The position numbers were made by a program, and so were the translations under genes. From Rubrimonas sp036770645 (GTDB lineage: Bacteria > Pseudomonadota > Alphaproteobacteria > Rhodobacterales > Rhodobacteraceae), in NCBI GenBank assembly GCA_036770645.1, contig DAIPIU010000004.1, positions 1-64,000 on the forward strand: 64,000 nt of DNA, given 5' to 3'. Positions 30,853 through 39,934 of this stretch are shown piece by piece. The notes beneath the pieces are model-generated. The model saw only the letters and a program-made list of their open reading frames with translations, did not search any database and had not been told where the DNA came from. Position 1 is the stretch's first letter, and every line of letters starts with the position of its first letter.

Positions 30853-32499
30853 ATGCCAACCATCAATGGAACCAACGGCAACGATGTGCTGTTCGATCAG
30901 GCGATGGGCACGACCGTTCTGGCGGGGGCGGGGAACGACACCATCCACGCCCATGCCAACGACGTGACGCTGGTGCCCCAGCCGGGCGGCGGCGTCCTGC
31001 CGGTGTACCAGCAGGACGTCTTCAACGGCGGCGCCGGAGGCGACACCGTCGTCTATCTCGCCAGCGGCGCGGGTGTCGAAGCCGATCTCGCGGCCGGCGT
31101 GGCGGTCCGTTCGGCGGGGGGCGTCGGCTTCGCGCCCGACCTGCTGATCAGCATCGAGCACCTGGTCGGCAGCAACCATGCCGACACGCTGCGCGGCAAC
31201 GGCGCCGCCAACGTCCTGAACGGCGCACAAGGGAACGACCGGCTGCATGGCGAGGGCGGCAACGACAGCCTCTACGGCGGCCATGGCAACGACATGATGT
31301 GGGGCGGGAAAGGCGCCGACCTCATCATGGGCGGCGCCGGAAACGACTTCGCCTTCGGCAACGACGGAAAGGATCTCATCTACGGCGACGCCGGCAACGA
31401 CTACCTGTCCGGCGGCAACGGCGACGACACGATCGACGGCGGCAGCGGCAACGACACCATTCTCGGCGGGAACGGCAACGACAGCATCACCGGCGGGGCG
31501 GGCGACGACCGGATCGACGCCGGTCAGGGCAACGACACCGTTGACGGCGGCGCGGGAGTCGACACTATCGTGTTCGCCTCTGCCCAGAAGGTCACGGTCG
31601 CCCTGTTCCAGGGCTTTTCCTCCGGGCCGACCGGCGAGAAGGCCATCGCGAACATCGAGAACGTCGTGACGGGATCCGGCGACGACTACGTGGCCGGCAC
31701 CCACGGCGACAATCGCCTCGAGACCGGCAGCGGCGCCGACATCGTCTATGCGCTCGGCGGCGACGACACGGTGCTCGCCGGGGACGGCGACGACGTCGTC
31801 GATGGCGGCAATGGCGACGACTATGTCCGCGGCGGGAACGGTCGCGACGAGATCCTCGGCGCGGGCGGCAACGACTCGCTCTACGGCGATGCCGGAAACG
31901 ACACGCTGTCGGGAGGGAGCGGCAACGACGTGATGAACGGCGGATCGGGCAACGATGTCGTCGACGGCGGCAGCGGCAACGACACCCTCTTCGGTGGCTC
32001 CGGGAACGACCAGCTGGTCGGCGACGCCGGCAATGACTTCCTGTCCGGCGACACGGGCAACGACTGGCTTCGCGGCGGCGGCGGGAACGACACGCTGAAC
32101 GGCGGCAGCGGCCACGACTGGATCGACGGCGGCACCGGCTTCAACACCATCGCGACCGGCGCCGGCAAGGACGTGATCGGCTACTCGGCCGGCCAGCTCG
32201 GCTACAACACCGTGACCGACTTCAGCGTGGCGAACGACCGGTTCGACTTCGGGCCGGGCCTGCTGGCGGGCGGTCCCGGCGTCGACCTCGACGACGTGCT
32301 CTACGCGCAGGCGTCCTTCGCCGATCTGGCCGACAGCTTCCTCGTCGCGAACATCGCCGGCGAGGGCTGGCGCAGCGTCGCGCTGGTGCAGGGCGTCGGC
32401 GCCGCGACCCTGAACGGCATGATCGCGGACGGCAGCCTGCTGTTCGAGCCGTCGCTCAACCCCGGGGTCGGCGGCGGCGCCGACGATCTGTTCGGCTGA
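30853..32499 (+). CDS. RTX-type calcium-binding repeat protein (type I secretion substrate)
   Basis: A 548-residue acidic, Gly/Asp/Asn-rich protein. From about residue 115 to 445 it is almost wholly GGxGxDxLx nonapeptides, for example GGEGNDSLYGGHGNDMMWGG-type runs, in two blocks around a region at 235-300 (TIVFASAQKVTVALF). It starts MPTINGTNGNDVLFD without a cleavable signal, as type I substrates do. The C-terminal ~90 residues (VTDFSVANDRFDFGPGLL) look like the uncleaved secretion region. Ca2+ binding in the repeats folds it outside the cell. No enzymatic domain is seen. No T1SS transporter is in the window. Confidence 0.85.
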   Translation: MPTINGTNGNDVLFDQAMGTTVLAGAGNDTIHAHANDVTLVPQPGGGVLPVYQQDVFNGGAGGDTVVYLASGAGVEADLAAGVAVRSAGGVGFAPDLLISIEHLVGSNHADTLRGNGAANVLNGAQGNDRLHGEGGNDSLYGGHGNDMMWGGKGADLIMGGAGNDFAFGNDGKDLIYGDAGNDYLSGGNGDDTIDGGSGNDTILGGNGNDSITGGAGDDRIDAGQGNDTVDGGAGVDTIVFASAQKVTVALFQGFSSGPTGEKAIANIENVVTGSGDDYVAGTHGDNRLETGSGADIVYALGGDDTVLAGDGDDVVDGGNGDDYVRGGNGRDEILGAGGNDSLYGDAGNDTLSGGSGNDVMNGGSGNDVVDGGSGNDTLFGGSGNDQLVGDAGNDFLSGDTGNDWLRGGGGNDTLNGGSGHDWIDGGTGFNTIATGAGKDVIGYSAGQLGYNTVTDFSVANDRFDFGPGLLAGGPGVDLDDVLYAQASFADLADSFLVANIAGEGWRSVALVQGVGAATLNGMIADGSLLFEPSLNPGVGGGADDLFG

Positions 32500-32600
32500 C
32501 CCCGCGGCGCGGCGGCCATGTCCGCCCCGCGCGCGGATCGACCTGCCGGGGCGGCGCGTCCGCCCCGGCCCCTTGCCAACCCCTGTCAGGAGGACGCGCC

Positions 32601-33038
32601 ATGGCGCTCGCCCCATCCGATGTCGCGCGCCTGCGCGAAAGCTGCGCCGCGCTGGCCCGTGACCCTGCGCGCGCGGCGGCGTGCTTCCACCGCCATCTGT
32701 TCGCGCTTGCGCCCGCGGCGCGGCCGCTGTTCGGCGACGGCCTCGCCACGCACGGAGAGCGGCTGATCGCGGCGCTGGGCTTCGTGACCGACAATGCCGA
32801 CGACTGGCGGCGCGTGGCGCCCGTGGTCGAGGCGCTGGCGGTGCGTCACCTGCGCTACGGCGCACGGTCCGAGCACTACCCTGTGGTCGGCGAGGCGCTG
32901 CTGTGCACGGTGGCGGAGATCGATCCCGACGGCCGGCGGCCCGAGACGCTGGCCGCCTGGCGCGCGGCCTACGCCGTGCTGTCGGCGCACATGATCGCGG
33001 CGTCCGAGGCCGCGCTCGCGCGCATGGCGGCCGAGTGA
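32601..33038 (+). CDS. Single-domain bacterial globin (Vgb/flavohaemoglobin-like)
   Basis: A 145-residue globin. The F-helix region AVRHLRYGARSEHYPVVGEALL matches the family signature KHxSxGxRPEHYPIVGExLL, with proximal His in VRHL. The E-helix is near GERLIAALGFVTDNADDW. No FAD/NAD reductase domain follows, so it is not a complete flavohaemoglobin. It may bind O2 or NO, or sense for the next gene: the hybrid PAS kinase begins 88 bases downstream on the same strand. GGAGGACGC precedes the ATG. Confidence 0.88.
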   Translation: MALAPSDVARLRESCAALARDPARAAACFHRHLFALAPAARPLFGDGLATHGERLIAALGFVTDNADDWRRVAPVVEALAVRHLRYGARSEHYPVVGEALLCTVAEIDPDGRRPETLAAWRAAYAVLSAHMIAASEAALARMAAE

Positions 33039-33126
33039 CGGCGGCATGGCAGCCGCGTCCGCATCCGCCGCGCCCGGAGCCTAGATTCCTCTGCGCATCG
33101 GTCGCCGCCTCTGCGACACTGCGGCC

Positions 33127-35745
33127 ATGAGACCGCCGCCCGACATCGATCCCGCAGGCGTGCTCGCCGCGGTGCCCGTGCCCTGCTGGGCCTTCGACGC
33201 CGCGGGCGCGCTGCTGTGGGCCAATGCGGAGGCGGCGGCCGAATGCGGCGATGCCGCGCCGGGCGTCCCGCGCGACAGCCTGTTCCGCGCCGAAGACGCC
33301 GCATCGGCCGAGGCCGGCCGGACCCGGGCGCTGTCCGGCGAGGCGACCATGATCGAGGGGTGGGAGCGGCGGGCGGACGGCGCGCGCGCGCTCGTCCACA
33401 GGCGGCTGCAGCCGCTGCGCGGACCCGATGGCGGGGTGCGCGGCATCGTCGAGTGGGCGTCGGCGCCGCGGGAGGCGCTCGCCGGCGACGCGCAGGGGCT
33501 GACCGAGATCATCGAGACGCTGCCCGTGGGCGTCGGCATCGAGACGCCCGACGGCGTGCTGAGCCACTGCAACAGCGCCTTCGCCAGCTATTACGGCGCG
33601 CCGCCGCGGGCGCTGATCGGCCTGCCGTTCGTGCGGCGCATGGAGCTGATCTATCCGCGCATCGCCAGCGTCTACGGCCTGCCCGCGCAGGACGATCCGA
33701 TGGCGCTGTTTCACGCCGTGCCGCAGAGCGATCCCGCGTCGCTGGCGCCGATCGAGGCCGAGATGCGCGACGGCCGGCACTATCTGCTCGAACGCGCCGC
33801 GACCCGCGACGGCGGCCGCATCGTGACGATGACCGACGTCTCGGCGCTGCGCGAGCGCGAGGATGCGGCCGAGGACGCGCGGCGGCTGCTCGAGGACGCG
33901 GTGGCGGCCAGCGTGGCGGGCTTCGCGATCCTCGACGCGCGAGGGCGGCTCTCGCTGTTCAACCGCGCCTTCGCGGAATGCCTCGGCATGCCGCGCCTGC
34001 GCCGCGGCGCGCCATGGCGGTCGATCCGCGCCGCCGCCGCCCGGCTCGGCGGGACGCCTGTGCGCGACGGCCCCGCGTTCGACCGGCTCGCGGCGGGCGA
34101 GCCCGGCGGCGAAGGCGAATTCGCGCTGTCCGACGGCCGGCGGCTGGCCGCGGCGGTGCACGCCGCGCATGGCGGCGGCGTCGTGGTGATCCTGCGCGAC
34201 GTGACGGACATGCGCCGCGCCGAGGCGACCCTGTTCGACGCCTGGGAGCTGGCGCGCGACGTGCTGGAGGCCTGCCCCGCGCCGATCACCATGAGCCGCG
34301 CCGATGACGGCGAGATCCTCTACGAGAACCCCGCGGCGCGCGCGCTGATGCGCTGCGACGCCATCGGCGACGGGCCGCGCCGCATCGCCTCGCGCTGGAC
34401 CGACCCCGCGGACCCCGCCGAGTTCCGCCGCCTGCTCGCCCGCGACGGCCGCGTCGACGGGTTCGAGCGGCGCTTCCTGCGCGAGGACGGCGACGAGGTC
34501 TGGCTTGCCCTGTCCTCGACGCCCGCCACGCATCGCGGCGTCCCGGTGTTCGTGACGCGGATCGAGGACCTGACCGAGCGCCGCGCGCGCGAGGCGGAGC
34601 TGGCCCGCCAGCGCGAGATCGCGCACCAGGCCGAGAAGATCGGCGCGCTGGGCGAGGTGATGGCAGGCGTCAGCCACGAGCTGAACAACCCGCTGACCGT
34701 GCTGGTCGGCGAGGCCGCCATCCTGCGCAGCATGGCGCTGGACCCGGTCGTGGCGCGCCGCGCCGAACGGCTGTCGGACGCCGCCGACCGCTGCGCGCGG
34801 ATCGTGCGCAGCTTCCTCGCGCTGGCGCGGCAATCGCCGGCGCCTCCGGTCCGGGTCGATCTCGACGATGTCGCGCGCACCGCCGTCGCCGCGGCGCTGC
34901 CCGATCTCCGCGCCGCCGATGCCGAGGTCGCGCTGTCGCTCGCCATGGGGGATGCGGCGGTCGCGGGCGACGCCGATCAGGTGCGGCAGCTCGTGGTCAA
35001 CCTCGTCTCGAACGCCGCCCAGGCGCTCGCCGACTGGCCGCGGCCGCGCCGCGTCACGGTCTCGACCGCCGTCGACCGCGCCGCGGGCTATGCGCGCCTG
35101 ACGGTCGCCGACACCGGCCCCGGCGTCGCGCCGCAGAACGCCGCGCGGATCTTCCAGCCGCTGTTCACCACGCGCAAGGGCCACGGCGCCGGGATCGGGC
35201 TCGCGCTGTGCCAGCGCATCGCCTCGGCGCATCGCGGACGGATCACGCTGGTCTCCGAACCCGGCTCCGGCGCGGTTTTCGCGGTCGATCTGCCGCTCGC
35301 GCCGGCGTCGCGTCCGGCCGCGCCCGCGCCCTCCGGACCCGCGCCCACCGGCGACGGGCTGCTCGTGCTGCTGGTCGACGACGACGCGGACGTCCGCGCC
35401 ACGACGGCCGACCTGCTCGCGGCCGAGGGCTGCCGCGTCGTCGCGGCGGGGTCGGCGGCGGAGGCGCTGCGCCTCGCCGCCGAACGGCGCCCGGATGTCG
35501 TGATCAGCGACATGCGCATGCCCGATGTCGACGGTCTCGCCCTGCACGCCATGCTGTGCGCGGCGCATCCGGGGCTGTGCGGCCGGTTCGGCTTCATCAC
35601 CGGCGACACGCTGGGCGCCGACGCCGGCGCCGCGGTCGGGCGGCTGGGCGCGCCCTGTCTGGAAAAGCCATTCCTGCCGGCGGATCTGCGGGCGCTGATC
35701 GCCAGGCTGGGCGTCGCCCGGCCCGTCGGGGCGTCCCCGCCATGA
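33127..35745 (+). CDS. Hybrid PAS sensor histidine kinase with receiver domain
   Basis: An 872-residue soluble kinase. At least three PAS-like domains occur (around residues 10-120, 125-245, 255-365), with a fourth at 370-480 (VLEACPAPITMSRADDGEIL). The phospho-His is in GVSHELNNPLTVLVGEA near residue 518. The ATPase has an intact N-box (VVNLVSNAAQAL), DTGPGV and GAGIGLALCQRI. A receiver ends the protein (VDDDADVR, phospho-Asp in ISDMRMPDVDG, Lys in LEKPFLPADL). It is the intact paralogue of the amber-broken kinase at 27.9 kb. The globin gene just upstream suggests gas sensing. Confidence 0.92.
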   Translation: MRPPPDIDPAGVLAAVPVPCWAFDAAGALLWANAEAAAECGDAAPGVPRDSLFRAEDAASAEAGRTRALSGEATMIEGWERRADGARALVHRRLQPLRGPDGGVRGIVEWASAPREALAGDAQGLTEIIETLPVGVGIETPDGVLSHCNSAFASYYGAPPRALIGLPFVRRMELIYPRIASVYGLPAQDDPMALFHAVPQSDPASLAPIEAEMRDGRHYLLERAATRDGGRIVTMTDVSALREREDAAEDARRLLEDAVAASVAGFAILDARGRLSLFNRAFAECLGMPRLRRGAPWRSIRAAAARLGGTPVRDGPAFDRLAAGEPGGEGEFALSDGRRLAAAVHAAHGGGVVVILRDVTDMRRAEATLFDAWELARDVLEACPAPITMSRADDGEILYENPAARALMRCDAIGDGPRRIASRWTDPADPAEFRRLLARDGRVDGFERRFLREDGDEVWLALSSTPATHRGVPVFVTRIEDLTERRAREAELARQREIAHQAEKIGALGEVMAGVSHELNNPLTVLVGEAAILRSMALDPVVARRAERLSDAADRCARIVRSFLALARQSPAPPVRVDLDDVARTAVAAALPDLRAADAEVALSLAMGDAAVAGDADQVRQLVVNLVSNAAQALADWPRPRRVTVSTAVDRAAGYARLTVADTGPGVAPQNAARIFQPLFTTRKGHGAGIGLALCQRIASAHRGRITLVSEPGSGAVFAVDLPLAPASRPAAPAPSGPAPTGDGLLVLLVDDDADVRATTADLLAAEGCRVVAAGSAAEALRLAAERRPDVVISDMRMPDVDGLALHAMLCAAHPGLCGRFGFITGDTLGADAGAAVGRLGAPCLEKPFLPADLRALIARLGVARPVGASPP

Positions 35746-35809
35746 CCGCGTCAACGCCGTCGTGCGGGCGGACACGGGCCGGGCGCGCGGCGGTCCGGCA
35801 TTCCCCCGA

Positions 35810-36010
35810 CGGAGCGGCGGCCCCGAGCGGGTCAGCGCCGCGCGCAGCACGAGGCAGTCGTCGCGGCCGAACCGGCGGCGCCCGGTCCACCTGAACCCCA
35901 TCCTGCGATAGAACCGCAGCGCGGCGCGGTTGCGCGATCAACCTGCGCCCGGGCCATCGCGCCGGCAATCCCCGCGGGCGCTCGGTGCCCGGCGGGTGGA
36001 CGCGACGGCG
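35810..36010 (-). pseudogene. GNAT acetyltransferase C-terminal relic
   Basis: On the minus strand AGIAGAMARAQVDRAT (acetyl-CoA-loop-like helix) is followed, after one frameshift, by NRAALRFYRRMGFRWTGRRR and DDCLVLRAAL. This is the standard end of a GNAT N-acetyltransferase. No intact N-terminal half, start or proper stop was found. Dead remnant in the gap after the hybrid kinase. Confidence 0.55.
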
Positions 36011-36536
36011 CCGATGCGGGGCGCGCGGACCCATGGGACCGGGACGAACCCGATGGCGCGCGCGGCGAAGGGGGCGAGGCCGGCCCTCATCGTCTTGCGA
36101 CGCTGCGCGACGCCCGCTGCCGCCCGCGCGGCTCCATCCCCGACGCCTGCGTGGAGGTCGGGACGGAGATTCCGGTCATGGGGGCCCTACGCGCAGGACA
36201 ATAGTGGCGCGGCAACACCGCCAGCGCCGATGACACATGATGAGACGGAGAAGGGGGAGCATCTATGGAATTCGTCCCGACGCCTTCCGCCACTTATCTT
36301 TTAACCCAAGTGAATTTCTCCAAAATTTTCTCCGGTGCAGGGCCAAATCTCAGGCGGACAGGGCTCCATGACGGAAGAGGGACTCCGCCTATTCGAAGCG
36401 GCACCCCTCGTCAGACCTAGCGAACTCTATACGTCCGCCACATGACATGATCCCACATTATAGCCGAACTCAAATGCAGGTATTCGCGCTCTTGCTTATG
36501 TCCACAAAAAACACCGCATCGCTTGATTCATTAGTT
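36011..36536. other. Gap before ettA with locally low GC content
   Basis: About 525 bases that are clearly less GC-rich than the surroundings, especially 36240-36540. No recognisable gene. The one candidate is a 51-codon frame at 36265-36420 on the plus strand, listed separately. The drop in GC could mark an old insertion junction or simply relaxed non-coding DNA downstream of ettA. Confidence 0.4.
36265..36420 (+). CDS. Possible small protein (51 aa), unproven
   Basis: ATG with GGGGGAG 6 bases upstream and a TAG stop after 51 codons. It starts MEFVPTPSATYLLTQVNFSK, then becomes basic. Codon use is unlike the neighbours, since the region is AT-richer. No family match; it may be chance. Confidence 0.2.
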   Translation: MEFVPTPSATYLLTQVNFSKIFSGAGPNLRRTGLHDGRGTPPIRSGTPRQT

Positions 36537-38204
36537 TCACCGCGCAAACTTCTTGTACTTGATCCGCTTTGGCATGATCGAATCCGGCCCCAGCCTGTGC
36601 ACCTTGTCGGCCTCGTAGGCCTCGAAGTTGCCCTCGAACCATTCGACCTTGGAATCGCCTTCGAAAGCAAGGATGTGCGTGCAGATGCGGTCGAGGAACC
36701 AGCGGTCGTGGCTGATGACCACGGCGCAGCCGGCGAAATCCAGCAGGGCGTCCTCCAGCGCGCGCAGCGTCTCGACGTCGAGATCGTTGGTCGGCTCGTC
36801 GAGCAGCAGGACATTGCCGCCCGATCGCAGCAGCTTGGCCATGTGCACCCGGTTGCGCTCGCCGCCCGACAGCAGGCCGACCTTCTTCTGCTGGTCCGGG
36901 CCCTTGAAGTTGAAGGCCCCGACATAGGCGCGCGACGCCACCTCCGCGTCGCCCAGCTTGATGATGTCCAGCCCGTCCGAGATCTCCTCCCAGACGTTCT
37001 TGTTCGGGTCGAGCGCGTCGCGCGACTGGTCGACATAGCCCAGCTGCACCGTGTCGCCGACCGTCACCGTGCCGGCGTCGGGCTGTTCCTGCCCGATGAT
37101 CATGCGGAACAGCGTCGACTTGCCCGCCCCGTTCGGACCGATCACGCCGACGATGCCGCCCGGCGGCAGGCTGAAGGTCAGCCCGTCGATCAGCAGCCGG
37201 TCGCCGAAGGATTTGCGCAGCCCCTCGACCTCGATGACCTTGCCGCCCAGGCGCGGGCCGTTGGGGATGATGATCTGCGCCTCGCCCATCCGCTCGCGCT
37301 CGGAGGAGTTGGCCATCTCGTTGTAGGCCTTGAGGCGGGCCTTGGACTTGGCCTGGCGCGCCTTGGGCGACTGGCGCACCCATTCCAGTTCGCGCGCCAG
37401 CGTCTTCTGGCGGGCCTTGTCCTCGCGCGCCTCCTGCTCGAGGCGCTTCGCCTTCTGCTCCATCCAGGAGGAATAGTTCCCCTCCCACGGAATGCCGCGG
37501 CCGCGCTCGAGTTCGAGGATCCAGCTGGTGATGTCGTCGAGGAAGTAGCGGTCATGGGTCACGATCAGGATCGTGCCCTCGTATTCGATCAGGTGCTTCT
37601 GCAGCCAGGCGATGCTTTCTGCGTCGAGATGGTTGGTCGGCTCGTCCAGCAGCAGCATCTCGGGGCGTTCGAGCAGCAGCTTGCACAGCGCGACGCGGCG
37701 CTTCTCGCCGCCCGACAGGTCCGCCACCACCGCGTCGTCGGGCGGGCAGCGCAGCGCCTCCATGGCGACGTCCACCTGGCTGTCGAGTTCCCACAGGTTC
37801 TGGGCGTCGATCTGGTCCTGCAGGGCGGTCATGCGCTCCATCAGGTCGTCCGAGTAATCCTCGGCCATCTGCATCGAGATGGCATTGAATTCGTCGATCA
37901 GCGCCTTCTTGGCGGCCACGCCGTCCATGACGTTCTCGCGCACGGTTCGCGTCGGGTCGAGTTCGGGCTCCTGCGGCAGGTAGCCGACGCGCACGCCCTC
38001 GGCCGCCCAGGCCTCGCCCTGATAGTCCTTGTCGATCCCGGCCATGATGCGCATCAGCGTCGACTTGCCGGAACCGTTGACGCCGACCACGCCGATCTTC
38101 ACGCCCGGCAGGAAGTTCAGCTTGATGTTCTCGAAGCACTTCTTGCCGCCGGGATAGGCCTTCGAGACCCCGTCCATGTGATAGACGTACTGGTAGGACG
38201 CCAT
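36537..38204 (-). CDS. ettA: EttA, energy-dependent translational throttle ABC-F ATPase
   Basis: A 555-residue soluble ABC-F protein that binds the ribosomal E site and senses the ATP/ADP ratio at translation initiation. Two ATPase cassettes: Walker A GVNGSGKSTLMRIMAG and GPNGAGKSTLFRMIIG, and signatures LSGGEKRRVALCKLL and LSGGERNRVHMAKLL. The Arm and P-site tether linker (WMEQKAKRLEQEAREDKARQ) lie between. MASYQYVYHMDGVSKAYPGGKK is the usual start (interrupted here); the length equals the family's. Convergent with nothing; an AT-rich gap follows. Confidence 0.95.
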   Translation of the reverse strand: MASYQYVYHMDGVSKAYPGGKKCFENIKLNFLPGVKIGVVGVNGSGKSTLMRIMAGIDKDYQGEAWAAEGVRVGYLPQEPELDPTRTVRENVMDGVAAKKALIDEFNAISMQMAEDYSDDLMERMTALQDQIDAQNLWELDSQVDVAMEALRCPPDDAVVADLSGGEKRRVALCKLLLERPEMLLLDEPTNHLDAESIAWLQKHLIEYEGTILIVTHDRYFLDDITSWILELERGRGIPWEGNYSSWMEQKAKRLEQEAREDKARQKTLARELEWVRQSPKARQAKSKARLKAYNEMANSSERERMGEAQIIIPNGPRLGGKVIEVEGLRKSFGDRLLIDGLTFSLPPGGIVGVIGPNGAGKSTLFRMIIGQEQPDAGTVTVGDTVQLGYVDQSRDALDPNKNVWEEISDGLDIIKLGDAEVASRAYVGAFNFKGPDQQKKVGLLSGGERNRVHMAKLLRSGGNVLLLDEPTNDLDVETLRALEDALLDFAGCAVVISHDRWFLDRICTHILAFEGDSKVEWFEGNFEAYEADKVHRLGPDSIMPKRIKYKKFAR

Positions 38205-38371
38205 GGCGGTTCGCTCCTGCGGGAAATCGAGGCGCGTTCTAGCGCGCGGCGGTCGGGGGCGCAACGGCGCGGCCGCCGGGGCCCGGGCCGCCTCCCGGGT
38301 CGACCTGACCCCTTGACCCGCGCCGGCGTCGGCCCTCCCCTGCGACGCGGGAACCGGCCGGAGGGCGCGCC

Positions 38372-39934
38372 ATGGGGCAGGACGGCCGCGCGGCGGCGCC
38401 GGACGACGAGGCCGCGCAGAAAGCCGTCGTCGCCTGGCTGGGCGACGCCGCCGCGCAGGGCGCGCCCGTGGAGCGCGTCGACACCCACATCAGCCGCGTG
38501 TTCCTGACCGGCGGCCGGGCGCTGAAGCTCAAGCGCGCGCTGCGCACCAACTACCTCGATTTCCGCAGCCCCGCCGACCGGGCGCGGTTCTGCCGCCGCG
38601 AGATCGCCGTCAACGCCGCGGCAGGCGGCCTCTATCGCGGCGTGCGCCCGGTGCTGCGCGACGGCGCCGGGTTCCGGCTGGGCGCGATCGGCGAGGACGC
38701 GCCGGACGCCGCCGACTGGGTGGTCGAGATGGCGCGCTTCGACCGCAGCGACGAATTCGACCGCCTGCTGGCCGACGGCCGCCTCGACGCGGGCCTCGCC
38801 GAGCGTCTCGCCGATGCGGTGGCCGCCATGCATGCGCAGGCCCCGCGCGCGGCGGTCCCGCCCGACCCCGCCCCGCGCATCGACCAGATCGGGGCGGCCG
38901 TCGCCGAGGGCGCGCCCGGGCTCGCCGGCGCCGCGCAGGCCTGGCGCGCCGCGGCGCTGGAGGCGGCCCTGCGCCTGCGCCGCCCCCTTGCCGCCCGGGT
39001 CCGGGCCGGGCGGGTGCGCCGCTGCCACGGCGACCTGCACCTGCGCAACATCGTGCTGCTGGAGGGCGTTCCCGTGCCCTTCGACGCCATCGAGTTCGAC
39101 GAGGGCATCGCGACGGTCGACACCGCCTACGACCTCGCCTTCCTGCTGGCCGATCTCGGCGCGCGGGGCCGGCCCGACCTCGCCCGCACGGTGCTGTCGC
39201 GCTGGTGCGAGGCGGCGGACGACCACGCCGCGCTCGCGGTGCTGCCGCTGTTCCTGTCGATGCGGCTGGCGGTGCTGGCGCTGGTGGCCGCCGCGCGGGG
39301 CGACAGGGCGGAGGCCGCGGCGCGGCTGGACGGGGCGGCCGCGCGGCTGGCGGCGCCGCCCGCCCCGCGCCTCGTCGCGGTGGGCGGGCTGTCGGGCACC
39401 GGCAAGACCACGCTGGCCCGCGCGCTGGCCCCGGCGCTTGCGCCGGATCCGGGGGCGGTGGTGCTGCGGTCGGACAGCGCGCGCAAGCGCCTGCTGGGGC
39501 TCGCGCCCGAGACGCGCGCCCCGCCGCGGGCCTATGGCCCGGAGACGGGCGCGGCGGTCGAGCGGCGGCTGCTGCGGCAGGCGGGGCGGAGCCTGCGCGC
39601 GGGCTGGGCGGCGGTGCTCGACGCCACCTTCCTCGACACCGCCTTCGCGGCGGCGGCGGCGCGACTCGCGGGTCGGCTCGGTGCGCCGTTCCACGGGCTG
39701 TGGCTCGCCGCCCCGGTCGAGACCGCGGCGGCGCGGGCCGCGGCGCGCCGCGGCGACGCCTCGGATGCCGATGCCGCCGTGGCGCGGGCCCAGGCCGCCG
39801 GGCGCGACCCGGCGTCGGCGCCCCCCGGCTGGACCGTCATCGATGCGGGCGGGTCGCCGGCGGGCGCGGAGGCCGCGGCGCGGGCGGCGCTCGGTCCGGC
39901 GCTCAGCCCTGCGGCGGCGCGCCGCGGCGCCTGA
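38372..39934 (+). CDS. Aminoglycoside-phosphotransferase-like / AAA kinase fusion protein
   Basis: A 520-residue protein of the COG2187-COG0645 type. The N-terminal ~330 residues resemble APH-like kinases: THISRVFLTGGRALKLKRAL, then RRCHGDLHLRNIVLLEG with the catalytic His-Gly-Asp and DAIEFDEG. The C-terminal ~170 residues are a P-loop kinase (VAVGGLSGTGKTTLARALA). Substrate unknown; this fusion is widespread in proteobacteria. It overlaps the 3' end of the next gene by 32 bases tail to tail. Confidence 0.85.
   Translation: MGQDGRAAAPDDEAAQKAVVAWLGDAAAQGAPVERVDTHISRVFLTGGRALKLKRALRTNYLDFRSPADRARFCRREIAVNAAAGGLYRGVRPVLRDGAGFRLGAIGEDAPDAADWVVEMARFDRSDEFDRLLADGRLDAGLAERLADAVAAMHAQAPRAAVPPDPAPRIDQIGAAVAEGAPGLAGAAQAWRAAALEAALRLRRPLAARVRAGRVRRCHGDLHLRNIVLLEGVPVPFDAIEFDEGIATVDTAYDLAFLLADLGARGRPDLARTVLSRWCEAADDHAALAVLPLFLSMRLAVLALVAAARGDRAEAAARLDGAAARLAAPPAPRLVAVGGLSGTGKTTLARALAPALAPDPGAVVLRSDSARKRLLGLAPETRAPPRAYGPETGAAVERRLLRQAGRSLRAGWAAVLDATFLDTAFAAAAARLAGRLGAPFHGLWLAAPVETAAARAAARRGDASDADAAVARAQAAGRDPASAPPGWTVIDAGGSPAGAEAAARAALGPALSPAAARRGA

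Noticed and set aside
30853..32499. Tandem nucleotide repeat array
   Set aside because: The repetitive DNA is explained by the GGxGxDxLx codons of the RTX protein.
30412..35901. An 1829-codon open frame on the minus strand
   Set aside because: It lies opposite the response regulator, RTX, globin and hybrid kinase genes, which have clear families. Its translation is Arg/Gly/Ala/His-rich with no motif; a by-product of high GC.
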